A stretch of DNA of 39,511 nt from Candidatus Aerophobota bacterium. Its GTDB lineage: Bacteria; Aerophobota; Aerophobia; Aerophobales; B47-G16. Shown piece by piece: positions 8,663 through 16,863 of the stretch (positions are counted from its first letter, which is position 1; each line of letters opens with the position of its first letter). The notes under the pieces are model-generated. The model worked only from the letters and a program-made list of their open reading frames with translations. It searched no databases and was not told where the DNA came from. The DNA lies in assembly GCA_003648815.1 (NCBI GenBank), contig QMPZ01000003.1, positions 1 to 39,511 of the forward strand, in the 5' to 3' direction. Both the position numbers and the translations under genes were made by a program.

Positions 8663-9946
8663 TTAGAAGGCTCCATTCTGTTCGTCAAGCTCTCTTATCA
8701 CCAGGCCACTTAAAAGCTTGGGATAGAAGTAGCTGGTCTTCGGAGGCATCACTTTGCCGGCAAGGGAGATCTCTCTTATCTGCCTTAAAGAAGGGGGTTT
8801 CAAGAAGAAGGCTATCTGATAGTCTCCTTTTCTGATTAAACTTACTGCCTTCTCCTCATCCTTCACAAAATCGATGTCCTCACCTTTCTTCCAATCCTTT
8901 CTCTTTAAGATCTTCTCCAATATCAGCTCGTTCAAGATAGCACTGTCCACCTTCCCCTGAAAGCTATCCTTATAGGTTTCCTTCAGACTTAAAAAATAAT
9001 ACCTCTTCTCCCCGCAATACATTCCGAAGGCACAGTCCTCTCCTGTGCCTCGCAGTCGCTCAAGCATCCTTTTCCTTTGCCTCTTCTCGTCCTTCGGGGA
9101 AAACTCGAATACCTCTATGTTGAAAAACTCGCTTAAGCTTTCCTTCAGTTGAGCAAGCTTTCTTACTCCAAGATTTCTTACAGCCCTGTGCACGGGAAGG
9201 ATGGTGGCGGAGCCGCCTTCCATATTTAAGAAATACATCATCACAAAATCCTCTCCTCTTCCCTTTCCTCCCATTTCCTCCCTGAAGCTAAGCGCTGTGA
9301 GATAGCGGTGATGTCCATCAGCAATGAACACCTTCTTGTCCTTCATCTCCTCAGCTATCTCCTCGATCACGCTCTTGTCCCTGATGGCTCCTAAACTGTG
9401 CCTTACCCCATCCTTATCCCTTATCGAAAAAAGGAAGCTCGCTCTCTCTATCCGCTCATCCACCCTATGGGAGCGGTCTGAATACAGGGAAAATATAGGG
9501 CTGAAGTTAGCTCTGCAGGCTCTGAGCAACCTTAACCGATCCAGCCTGGCATGAGGAAGGGTCCTTTCATGAGGAAAGATCACTCCGGAGCCGAATTTTT
9601 CCAGTTTCATTAAGGCGATAAATCCTCTTCGCCTTACCCTCCTCTCTTCAAAAGGATACTCCTGCTCATAGACATATATGGCTGGCACTTTTTCCTTTAC
9701 CAATATACCAGAGGAAAGCCATTTTTTAAAGTAATTTCTCGCACGCGTATACTTGTTTTCCTCCTCTGTGTCAGCAGGATATTCCTCGCCTAATATAATA
9801 CGGATGATATTGTAGGGATGAAGCTGATGGTAAAATTTTTGTTCAGAAGGAGAGATCACATCATAGGGAGGAGCCAGAACCTTTGTCAAGTCGCCTACCT
9901 TTTTCTCATCGTAGATGATGCCTTGAAAGGGACGGATCATAAGCAT
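8663..9946 (-). CDS. DUF1015-family protein (COG4198), function not established
   Basis: About 427 residues from the ATG at 9946, chosen because AAGGAG lies 8 bp upstream. The longer frame from 9973 would overlap ndk. The start MLMIRPFQGIIY...LAPPYDVI and the central motif IADGHHRYLTAL are the hallmarks of DUF1015. The HERTLPHARLDRLRLL segment is also typical. The histidine and arginine motifs suggest a nucleotide- or metal-dependent enzyme, but I cannot name a reaction. It is in line between ndk and dprA with very small gaps, so it is co-transcribed with amino-acid and DNA-maintenance genes. Confidence 0.88.
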   Translation of the reverse strand: MLMIRPFQGIIYDEKKVGDLTKVLAPPYDVISPSEQKFYHQLHPYNIIRIILGEEYPADTEEENKYTRARNYFKKWLSSGILVKEKVPAIYVYEQEYPFEERRVRRRGFIALMKLEKFGSGVIFPHERTLPHARLDRLRLLRACRANFSPIFSLYSDRSHRVDERIERASFLFSIRDKDGVRHSLGAIRDKSVIEEIAEEMKDKKVFIADGHHRYLTALSFREEMGGKGRGEDFVMMYFLNMEGGSATILPVHRAVRNLGVRKLAQLKESLSEFFNIEVFEFSPKDEKRQRKRMLERLRGTGEDCAFGMYCGEKRYYFLSLKETYKDSFQGKVDSAILNELILEKILKRKDWKKGEDIDFVKDEEKAVSLIRKGDYQIAFFLKPPSLRQIREISLAGKVMPPKTSYFYPKLLSGLVIRELDEQNGAF

Positions 9947-9959
9947 CGATTGGACTCCT

Positions 9960-10412
9960 TCATCCTGGCTCACTTTTCAGCCAATCATCTTTTTCATAAG
10001 GGAAGATCTCCTCTGGCCCAAAAAGACAGGCAATCTCCTGCTGCGCAGATGAAGGAGAATCAGATCCATGGACTATATTTCTTCTCCCATCTGAGGCGTA
10101 TCTTCCCCTGATCGTCTCAGAACCGGCCTCCTCAGGCCTTCTTTCCCCAATAATCTCTCTTATCCTTCTGATCGCTCCCCTCCCCTCCACCACGAGGGCT
10201 ACCGAGGGAGCGGTGAGCATAAACTTGATCAAGCCGGGGAAGAAATGTTTTCCCTTATGCGGACGATAAAACTTCTCAGCTTTCTCCTCGTCAAAACGCA
10301 GCATCTTCAAACCCACTATCTTAAACCCTTCCTTTTCCACCCTTCTTATTACCTCACCGATCAACCCCTTACACACTCCATCCGGCTTAATTAAGACCAG
10401 CGTCCTTTCCAT
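9960..10412 (-). CDS. ndk: Nucleoside-diphosphate kinase
   Basis: It transfers the gamma-phosphate of ATP to NDPs through a phosphohistidine. From the ATG at 10412 the protein is 150 residues, beginning MERTLVLIKPDG as family members do, with K9 and the catalytic H115 in NIVHGSDS. An in-frame ATG at 10448 would add 12 residues and overlap ilvN by 17 bp, so I prefer the homology-based start although its ribosome site is unclear. The IRGRY segment replaces the usual IRGDF-like sequence. The C-terminal tail KDDWLKSEPG is a little longer than the minimum. Confidence 0.94.
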   Translation of the reverse strand: MERTLVLIKPDGVCKGLIGEVIRRVEKEGFKIVGLKMLRFDEEKAEKFYRPHKGKHFFPGLIKFMLTAPSVALVVEGRGAIRRIREIIGERRPEEAGSETIRGRYASDGRRNIVHGSDSPSSAQQEIACLFGPEEIFPYEKDDWLKSEPG

Positions 10413-10431
10413 CCTTCCATCCATCCCCTTA

Positions 10432-10914
10432 TCAGCCTTCTCCCTCACGGGGAATGGCTATCTTTCCCGTACGCACTAATTTCTTGATGCCAAAAGACTT
10501 CAGAAGGGAAAGAATTCCCTTAATTTTCTCCTCGCTACCTGTCGCCTCTATGATGAAGCTGTCAGGGTGGACGTCCACTATCCTTGCCCTGAAGATATCC
10601 ACTATACGCATAATTTCGGCTCTGTCCGCTCCCTTAGCCTTTACCTTTACCAAAATCAGCTCACGTTCTATCCTCTCCTTATCCGTCAGGTCCACCACCT
10701 TAATCACATCTATTAATTTACGCAGCTGCTTTATGACCTGCTCGATAATGCGATCGTCCCCTGGAACCACCAACGTCATACGAGATACGGTGGGATCCTC
10801 TGTCTCCCCCACTGCCAGACTATCAATGTTAAATCCTCGCGCACTGAACAGAGAGGAAATACGAGCCAATATCCCAAAGCGATTCTCAACTTCTACAGAG
10901 ATGACGTGTTTCAT
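10432..10914 (-). CDS. ilvN: Acetolactate synthase small (regulatory) subunit
   Basis: It is a 160-residue protein with an N-terminal ACT domain ([31 protein letters not shown]...) that senses branched-chain amino acids. The C-terminal ferredoxin-like half (about 80-155) is also present. The ATG at 10914 shares one base with the ilvC stop (TGATG), so the two are translationally coupled; a TTG one codon earlier is less likely. The catalytic partner IlvB is not in the window, which is unusual because ilvB normally precedes ilvN. Confidence 0.93.
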   Translation of the reverse strand: MKHVISVEVENRFGILARISSLFSARGFNIDSLAVGETEDPTVSRMTLVVPGDDRIIEQVIKQLRKLIDVIKVVDLTDKERIERELILVKVKAKGADRAEIMRIVDIFRARIVDVHPDSFIIEATGSEEKIKGILSLLKSFGIKKLVRTGKIAIPREGEG

Positions 10915-11915
10915 CAATTTTTTCCACCCTTAATCCAGTTCATCATTCCCCGCAAATTTCTACCCACCTTCTCTATCAGGTGTTCCTCATCTTTTTTGGC
11001 CAGAGCGTTGAACACAGGACGTCCAGCTTTGTTCTCCAGAATCCATTCTCGAGCAAACTCTCCAGACTGAATCTCCTGCAATATCTTTTTCATTTCCTCT
11101 TTCGTCCTGTCCGTGATGATTCTGGGCCCTCGGGTGAGATCACCGTACTCGGCGGTATTACTGATGGCCGACCTCATCCCACTTAGCCCACTTTCTTGGA
11201 TTAGATCGGTGATTAGCTTCAGCTCATGCAGACACTCAAAGTAGGCCATCTCTGGCTGATAGCCAGCTTCCACAAGGGTCTCAAAGGCAGCCTTGATCAA
11301 GGCAGTGACTCCTCCGCAGAGGACAACCTGCTCTCCAAACAGGTCCGTCTCCGTCTCCTCCTTAAAGGTAGTCTCTATAACCCCAGCTCTGGTTCCCCCA
11401 ATTGCTTTAGCGTAGGCTAAAGCCAGCTGTTTGGCTGAGCCAGTGGCATCCTGCTCAACGGCGATCAGACAGGGAACACCTTTTCCCTCAAGATACATCG
11501 TCCGCACCAAAGCTCCTGGCCCTTTGGGAGCGACCATAAAGACGTCCACATCCTCAGGAGGAACAATCTGATGAAAATGGATGTTGAATCCATGAGAAAA
11601 GCCCAAGGCATTTCCCTTTTTCAGGTAAGGGGCTATGTCATTTTTATACATCTGTGCCTGGTATTCATCAGGGATCAGGATCTGGATGACATCAGCCCTC
11701 TGAGCTGCCTCTTTTGTCTCCATAACCTCAAAACCCGCTTCTTCAGCCTTCTTCCAATTCTCACTTCCCTTAAGATCCGCCACTATCACCCTTAGGCCGC
11801 TATCCTTTAAATTTTGCGCTTGCGCATGGCCCTGATTGCCATATCCGATGATGGCGATCGTCCTCTCCTTTAGAACTTCCAGACTTGCATCTTTTTCGTA
11901 ATAAATCTTAGCCAT
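10914..11915 (-). CDS. ilvC: Ketol-acid reductoisomerase, class I
   Basis: It converts acetolactate or acetohydroxybutyrate to the dihydroxy acid with Mg2+ and NAD(P)H. The length of 333 is the short class I form. [13 protein letters not shown] (24-36) is the dinucleotide fold. Metal and substrate residues are K131, D191, E195, E227, E231 and S252. After the second strand the cofactor loop reads [10 protein letters not shown] (45-54). The Arg and Ser that normally hold the NADPH 2'-phosphate are replaced by Leu48 and Asn53, and Asp47 is added, so NADH use is plausible (inference). A GAGGAGG site precedes the ATG, and ilvE ends 11 bp upstream. Confidence 0.96.
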   Translation of the reverse strand: MAKIYYEKDASLEVLKERTIAIIGYGNQGHAQAQNLKDSGLRVIVADLKGSENWKKAEEAGFEVMETKEAAQRADVIQILIPDEYQAQMYKNDIAPYLKKGNALGFSHGFNIHFHQIVPPEDVDVFMVAPKGPGALVRTMYLEGKGVPCLIAVEQDATGSAKQLALAYAKAIGGTRAGVIETTFKEETETDLFGEQVVLCGGVTALIKAAFETLVEAGYQPEMAYFECLHELKLITDLIQESGLSGMRSAISNTAEYGDLTRGPRIITDRTKEEMKKILQEIQSGEFAREWILENKAGRPVFNALAKKDEEHLIEKVGRNLRGMMNWIKGGKN

Positions 11916-11926
11916 AACTTACCTCC

Positions 11927-12808
11927 TCAGCTTTCGTAAATGGGCGTTCCCTCTGAGTGAGCTAACTGCCGAAACTTGCCCATCAGCTTTTTGGTGACCT
12001 CGCCTATTTCTCCCTTTCCGATAACCCTTCCATCTACTCGTGTTACCGGAACGATCTCTGCTGCCGTCCCGGTAAGGAAGCATTCATCGCTTGCATAAAG
12101 CTCAGCCGGGGTAAATACTTCCTCTCGAACGGGAATTTTTTCCTCTTGAGCTAAATGAATTACCACATCCCGGGTAATACCCCTCAAGATCCCTACCCAG
12201 ACAGGGGGAGTGATCAAGGTTCCATCTTTCACGATGAATATGTTATCCCCTGTACACTCAGCTACATAGCCATCATTGTTGAGCATTATCGCCTCTGGTA
12301 CGCCTTTAGAGTTAGCCTCTATCTTGGCCAGGATATTGTTGAGATAGTTCAAGGATTTAATAGAAGGATCTAAGGCGGAAGGAATATTTCTCCGGGTGGA
12401 GACGATCACCACCTCCATGCCCTTCTGGTAAAGTTCTTCTGGATATATGCTTATCCTGTGAGCGATGATGATAACCTCCGGATGAGGACACTTAAGAGGG
12501 TCCAGACCGAGATCTCCCTTTCCCCGGGAGACAACTAAGCGGATATAAGCATCCTTGAGCCTGTTCTTTCTCAAGGTCTCCAGTACTTTCTCCTTCATCT
12601 CCTCCTTGGATAAGGGAATCTTTAAGGCAATGGCCTTGGCTGAAGCATACAATCTTTGAAGATGTTCCTCCAACTTAAAGACCCTCCCCCTATAAGCCCT
12701 TATCCCCTCGAAAACCCCATCGCCATAGAGAAAACCATGGTCAAAGACCGATATCCTTGCTTCCTCCTCAGGAACATATCTTCCATTCAAATAAATCCAC
12801 AATCCCAT
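11927..12808 (-). CDS. ilvE: Branched-chain amino acid aminotransferase (class IV, PLP)
   Basis: It makes valine, leucine and isoleucine from their keto acids. The 293-residue protein begins with WIYLNGRYVPEEEARISVFDHGFLYGDGVFEG, typical of fold-type IV enzymes. The PLP lysine is K151 in SIKSLNYLNNILA, and GDNIFIV follows. A D-amino acid transaminase is the close alternative, but the neighbours ilvC and ilvN support IlvE. The start has AAGGAG six bases upstream and lies 42 bp after lysS. Confidence 0.93.
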   Translation of the reverse strand: MGLWIYLNGRYVPEEEARISVFDHGFLYGDGVFEGIRAYRGRVFKLEEHLQRLYASAKAIALKIPLSKEEMKEKVLETLRKNRLKDAYIRLVVSRGKGDLGLDPLKCPHPEVIIIAHRISIYPEELYQKGMEVVIVSTRRNIPSALDPSIKSLNYLNNILAKIEANSKGVPEAIMLNNDGYVAECTGDNIFIVKDGTLITPPVWVGILRGITRDVVIHLAQEEKIPVREEVFTPAELYASDECFLTGTAAEIVPVTRVDGRVIGKGEIGEVTKKLMGKFRQLAHSEGTPIYES

Positions 12809-12850
12809 CTTAAACTCCTTATCTCTATAATGCCACCAAGGGCTAAATTT

Positions 12851-14296
12851 CTACTTCGGCCTCATCTGTGGAAAAAGGATTACATCTCGAATAGATGAAG
12901 AGTTGGTCAACAGCATCACCAACCTATCTATTCCTATTCCCAAGCCTCCTGTGGGAGGCATCCCATATTCCATCGCTTCCAAAAAATCTTCATCCAGGGA
13001 CTTATCTTCTGCCTTTGCCTTCAGGAATCTTTCTCTCTGCTCAATGGGATCGTTTAACTCGGAATAGGCATTTCCTATCTCCTCCCCCCCTATGAATATC
13101 TCAAAGCGTTCAATTAAAGAAGGCTCATCCTTCTTTCTCTTTGCCAGAGGACAGGTCTCCTCAGGATAATCAAGGATAAAGGTGGGCTGGATCAAGTTTG
13201 GAACGACCTTCTTATCTAAGAGGTGTTCAAGTATCTGGTCCTTTCTCAAACCCTCTACCTTCAATCCCGCCTTTGAGGCAGCCTCCTTGAGGGCTTCCTC
13301 ATTCTCATAGTTGACTTCCAACCCTCCTATCTCCTTGAGAGCCGCCTTAAACGTCATCCTCCTCCAGGGGGGAGAAAGATCAATTTCACTTCCTTGATAG
13401 TTGATCTTAAGGCTACCGTTAACCTTCTTTGCCACCTCACAGATGAGTTTTTCGGACAGTTCCATCATCTCCTTATAATCACTGTAGGCAGAGTAAATCT
13501 CCAGCATTGTAAACTCGGGATTGTGGAATCGATCCATCCCCTCGTTTCTGAAATTTCTATTTAGCTCGTATATCTTCTCCAATCCTCCCACCACCAACTT
13601 CTTCAGATAAAGCTCAGGGGCTATTCTGAGATAAAAATCCTTGTCTAAGGCATAATGGTGAGTCCGAAAAGGTCTTGCCGTAGCGCCCCCTGGAACAGGC
13701 TGCATCATCGGAGTTTCCACCTCAAGATACCCTCTCCTGTCCAGAAAATCTCTTATGCATTTAATTATTGCTCCACGTTTGAGAAAGGTCTTCTTAACCT
13801 CGGGGTTAAAAAGTAGATCCAGATAGCGCTTGCGATAACGTAGTTCTATGTCCTGTAGACCATGCCACTTTTCAGGAAGAGGACGAAGGGATTTGGCAAG
13901 GAGGAAAAACTCCGAGACATCAATGGTGAGCTCACCTGTCCTGGTCTTGAAAACCTTTCCCTTCACTCCAATGATATCACCCAGCTCGAGCTTTTTAAAG
14001 AGAGAATATCTTTCCTTCAGGATGTCCTTGCGAGCATAAGCCTGGATCTTACCCGAGCCATCTCTTATATCAATAAACATAGCCTTTCCATGTCCTCGCT
14101 GGGCAACAATCCTTCCCCCAAGACGAACCTCTATATCTACACCTTCTCCTGCCTTAAGGTTGCCGTATTTGTCGCGTATCTTTTGAGTAGAATGATCGGG
14201 TGAAAACTTTACCCAATAAGGATTGCCCTCCTTTTCCATCCATTCCCTTAGCTTTTTCTTCCTTACCTCGATTAGCCTATTCTTATCCGGTCCCAT
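12851..14296 (-). CDS. lysS: Lysyl-tRNA synthetase, class II
   Basis: It charges tRNA-Lys with lysine. The 481-residue protein has an N-terminal OB-fold anticodon-binding domain (about 55-145) and the class II core. Motif 2 is FRNEGMDRFHNPEFTMLE (249-266) and motif 3 is GLGIGIDRLVML (near 456-467). It is the first gene of the long run down to hslU and sits 48 bp below a consensus promoter. The leader is too short for a T-box, and I see no other attenuator. Confidence 0.97.
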   Translation of the reverse strand: MGPDKNRLIEVRKKKLREWMEKEGNPYWVKFSPDHSTQKIRDKYGNLKAGEGVDIEVRLGGRIVAQRGHGKAMFIDIRDGSGKIQAYARKDILKERYSLFKKLELGDIIGVKGKVFKTRTGELTIDVSEFFLLAKSLRPLPEKWHGLQDIELRYRKRYLDLLFNPEVKKTFLKRGAIIKCIRDFLDRRGYLEVETPMMQPVPGGATARPFRTHHYALDKDFYLRIAPELYLKKLVVGGLEKIYELNRNFRNEGMDRFHNPEFTMLEIYSAYSDYKEMMELSEKLICEVAKKVNGSLKINYQGSEIDLSPPWRRMTFKAALKEIGGLEVNYENEEALKEAASKAGLKVEGLRKDQILEHLLDKKVVPNLIQPTFILDYPEETCPLAKRKKDEPSLIERFEIFIGGEEIGNAYSELNDPIEQRERFLKAKAEDKSLDEDFLEAMEYGMPPTGGLGIGIDRLVMLLTNSSSIRDVILFPQMRPK

Positions 14297-14343
14297 CCTA
14301 ACTTCCTTTTTCTAAACTCATTTATAGACCATAATTTTGCCTT

Positions 14344-14371
14344 ATTTTATATAGATTTAATCTTTTGTCAA
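14344..14371 (-). promoter_or_regulatory. Consensus promoter of the lysS-ilv-ndk-dprA-topA-xer-hslVU run
   Basis: On the minus strand TTGACA (14371-14366) and TAAAAT (14349-14344) are separated by 16 bp. Start of transcription would be near 14337, giving a leader of about 40 nt. All eleven genes downstream have gaps of 42 bp or less, or overlap, and I see no internal terminator, so one 11.7-kb transcript is possible. Confidence 0.7.
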
Positions 14372-14413
14372 CAAACGCTTTTTAGGAGGGAGGTTCCGTA
14401 AAGGAAAGGCCAT

Positions 14414-15286
14414 TTAAACTTTTAAAATTCTTCTCATAAAAAGAGTAATAAACCGAACAGCATCCACATCAAGACACACCTTAACGTTAGAAGCTTTCTC
14501 CTTTGAGGTGAGGGTAAATCCCCGGGTAAATTCGCCTCTGGTTTCCACATTCACTTTCCTGGGCTCCATTTTCACCAAAGTTTGGTCAAAGGACACCGCT
14601 ACAGCTAAGGGATCGTGCAGGATAGGATATACTCTGCCGGTTGATCTTTGCCATGCTCTTATCATATCCATTAAAAGATGGGTGGTGGGGGAAGCTTTTT
14701 TGGCCAAGCTATTTAGTTCCTCCTGTCCGAGCTTACATTTGGTCGTCACATCTAAACCTACCATAATGACCTGTATCCCCGATTCAAGAACAATTCTCGC
14801 CGCCTCAGGATCGCATCTAACGTTATATTCAGCTTGTTGCCTGTTAACTGCTCCCCCCATCATGACCAATTTAGCTTTTCTGGCTAAATCAGGCTCTTTT
14901 ACAAGTGCCGCAGCTACATTAGTAAGGGGTCCGATGGTGACGATGATAGGATGCTCACAAGCCATAACCTGAGAGATGATGAGGTCCACTGCAGCCTGTC
15001 TTGAAGGAGCCGCCAAGATTTCCCTTTCATCAAGCACCACTGCCTGATTCACTTGGTCAGTTCTCTCCTTTCCAAGGAGTGGTCTTTTAATTCCCACACC
15101 TACCGGTATATCTTCCCTGCCAAAGGCCTTCAGTAATTTAAGCACCAGCTTAGCCCTGGTCTTTGTATCTCCATAGACTGTGGTGATCGCCTTAACGTCA
15201 AGCTCAGGGCAACTTAAGGCAAATCCAATGGCTAAGGCATCATCTACATCATCTCCTATATCTGTGTCAATGAGGATATTTATCAT
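14414..15286 (-). CDS. Inosine/uridine-preferring nucleoside hydrolase family protein
   Basis: It hydrolyses the N-glycosidic bond of ribonucleosides in salvage or catabolism. The Ca2+-binding aspartate cluster is at the N-terminus: DTDIGDDVDDALAI (7-20), a known variant of DxDPGxDD. Also present are VTIGPLTNVAAAL, the MMGGA segment and HDPLAV (near 220), which supplies a further metal ligand. The length of 290 is on the short side of the usual 300-320. It follows radC by 51 bp with a GGGAG ribosome site. The base preference cannot be read from sequence. Confidence 0.9.
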   Translation of the reverse strand: MINILIDTDIGDDVDDALAIGFALSCPELDVKAITTVYGDTKTRAKLVLKLLKAFGREDIPVGVGIKRPLLGKERTDQVNQAVVLDEREILAAPSRQAAVDLIISQVMACEHPIIVTIGPLTNVAAALVKEPDLARKAKLVMMGGAVNRQQAEYNVRCDPEAARIVLESGIQVIMVGLDVTTKCKLGQEELNSLAKKASPTTHLLMDMIRAWQRSTGRVYPILHDPLAVAVSFDQTLVKMEPRKVNVETRGEFTRGFTLTSKEKASNVKVCLDVDAVRFITLFMRRILKV

Positions 15287-15337
15287 CTCCCAAACCTCCC
15301 TATTAAGGATATATAATATAGAGCTTTAAGTTTGTCG

Positions 15338-16039
15338 TTACGGCTTAAGAAAGCTCTCAAGTCCCTGCTCGACAAAGCTAAAGTAACCATTTTTTCCTAC
15401 GATGATATGATCCACAACTTTAATATCCACCATTTCTGCAGCCTCGGCGATGGTGGAGGTAATTCTTTTATCCTCGCTTGAAGCCTGAGGATGTCCACTG
15501 GGATGGTTGTGCACGAGAAGTAGTCCTGCAGCATGGTGAGCTAAGGCAGATTCTATGATGCGTCGAGGATAGATCACCGCTCTGTCAATCGTCCCCTCAT
15601 GAACTACCTCATAGTCAATAACCTCGTTTTTAACGTTAAGGTAAATCACCATAAAGGCTTCATAAGATAGAGCGGCAAGTTTTGCCCGGGCAAAACTTGC
15701 CGCTGTCCGGGGCGAGGAAAGAAGATCTTTTCCCTCCATCTTCTCACTAAGATAAACACACAAAATTTCCTTCACCAACTTTATGAGAATAGCCGACGAT
15801 GGACCAACGTCGAGAACACCCTCAAGCTCCTCTAAGCTGGCATCAAAGACAGCACCAAGACTTCCAAACCGTCTAATGAGACGTTTTGCAACAGGTTTTA
15901 CATCTTTACGGGGAATGGCATAGGTCAGGAGGAGCTCGAGGAGCTCGTAGCTATGAAGTCCTCCTGCACCTGCCTTTTGAAAACGTCTCCTGAGGCGTTC
16001 CCTGTGACCCAAATAATGAGGCTTGCTCTTTTCCTCCAT
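15338..16039 (-). CDS. radC: RadC/JAB-domain protein (MPN+ metalloprotease fold)
   Basis: About 233 residues from the ATG at 16039. That ATG is 3 bp after the upstream stop and gives the typical start KPHYLGHRERLRRRF; a GTG at 16075 would overlap dppA by 34 bp. An HhH domain (SYELLELLLTYAIPRKD and GVLDVGPS) is followed by the JAB domain with the metal motif LVHNHPSGHPQASSED. The true function of RadC is unsettled; a role in DNA repair was withdrawn for E. coli. Its position inside a catabolic-looking operon is odd. The coding sequence contains a perfect 34-bp palindrome at 15671-15704. Confidence 0.93.
   Translation of the reverse strand: MEEKSKPHYLGHRERLRRRFQKAGAGGLHSYELLELLLTYAIPRKDVKPVAKRLIRRFGSLGAVFDASLEELEGVLDVGPSSAILIKLVKEILCVYLSEKMEGKDLLSSPRTAASFARAKLAALSYEAFMVIYLNVKNEVIDYEVVHEGTIDRAVIYPRRIIESALAHHAAGLLLVHNHPSGHPQASSEDKRITSTIAEAAEMVDIKVVDHIIVGKNGYFSFVEQGLESFLKP
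15671..15704. repeat. Perfect 34-bp palindrome with no spacer inside radC
   Basis: The left arm AGCGGCAAGTTTTGCCC (15671-15687) is followed directly by its exact reverse complement (15688-15704), centred on CCCGGG. It encodes AASFARAKLAA in the linker before the JAB domain, with no insertion relative to the usual RadC layout there. No T-run follows on either strand, so it is not a terminator. In mRNA it would fold into a long hairpin. Confidence 0.9.
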
Positions 16040-16041
16040 TT

Positions 16042-16848
16042 TTAAGCTGTGTATTTGCTTAAAAAGCTTTCCCACAGAAGGGCAAGGTCGTCTCCCTTCA
16101 TCTCTACCTTGCTTATGTCCTTCCTTGTTACTCCCTCTATGGCCGATGCCTTACGGGCAGAGGACTCATCATAGAACTCTATCTCTATGGTATAAGGAGG
16201 ATTAACCTTATAGGGTTTAAAATCGTTTATTCTTTTTAGGGCCGCCTTAGCTTTTTCCCTGATGAGCTTACTCGTCTTCGAGGGAGGAAGACAGAGAGCA
16301 CCGTGCTCGCCTGCAGCATACTTCACACAAGCCTGCTCAAAATCCCCAACTAAATCCCCTGCCTCCTTCATCGCCGCAGAATCTCCACTTATCATCACCA
16401 AAGGAACATTTCTTGTTCCAGCGATAGATGCTTCCAGGCCAATTTCCCCCATTAATATCCCATTAAGTCGCAGGGCCTTCATATCCAGGGTATAAGTATG
16501 AGGAAGAAGGCCTTCCTTGGTCTGGGCCATAGAGTGAAAGCCTATCATAATTAAAGCGTCAAAGCTTTCATCCAAACCTGCCGGCGGAGCTATCTTCGGG
16601 GGCTTCCCCATAACCACTTCTGCCTCAGGAGGAACCTCGCTTAAAATCACATTAAGGCCGTAGTAATGCATATCGTAGACGACAACCTTCCTTGCTCCTC
16701 CCTCTATGGCTCCCTCTATGGCTGAGTTCAGATCTGACATTAAAAGCTTTCTCATCTCCTCATATCCCGGACAGCCTGGCTTAACCTGTCTTTCATGATC
16801 AACTACACCGGTTATGCCCTCGCCGTCAAGTAGAATATACACCTTCAT
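16042..16848 (-). CDS. dppA: D-aminopeptidase DppA (peptidase family M55)
   Basis: It releases D-amino acids from the N-terminus of peptides such as D-Ala-D-Ala and forms a zinc-dependent decamer in Bacillus. From the ATG at 16848 (AAAGGAG upstream) the family residues fall almost exactly where expected: D8 and E10 (LLDGEG), H61 (YDMH), H105 (GFHSM), H117 (LPHTY, the proposed nucleophile) and E135 (MGEIG). The length is 268. A TTG at 16857 is less likely because it is too close to the ribosome site. It is 15 bp downstream of a dehydrogenase and 2 bp before radC. The substrate may be peptidoglycan fragments or D-peptides. Confidence 0.92.
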   Translation of the reverse strand: MKVYILLDGEGITGVVDHERQVKPGCPGYEEMRKLLMSDLNSAIEGAIEGGARKVVVYDMHYYGLNVILSEVPPEAEVVMGKPPKIAPPAGLDESFDALIMIGFHSMAQTKEGLLPHTYTLDMKALRLNGILMGEIGLEASIAGTRNVPLVMISGDSAAMKEAGDLVGDFEQACVKYAAGEHGALCLPPSKTSKLIREKAKAALKRINDFKPYKVNPPYTIEIEFYDESSARKASAIEGVTRKDISKVEMKGDDLALLWESFLSKYTA

Positions 16849-16863
16849 TTCATTCAAACTCCT

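Noticed and set aside
10454-10933. 159-codon open frame on the plus strand opposite ilvN
   Set aside because: Shadow of ilvN, Ser/Ile-rich, without any domain.
14297-14413. Possible T-box or lysine riboswitch before lysS
   Set aside because: The leader from the consensus promoter is only about 40 nt, too short for either element.
16700-16723. 12-bp tandem repeat in dppA encoding AIEGAIEG
   Set aside because: The family already has a similar AIEGA-x-x-GA stretch of the same length, so this is codon choice rather than a duplication.
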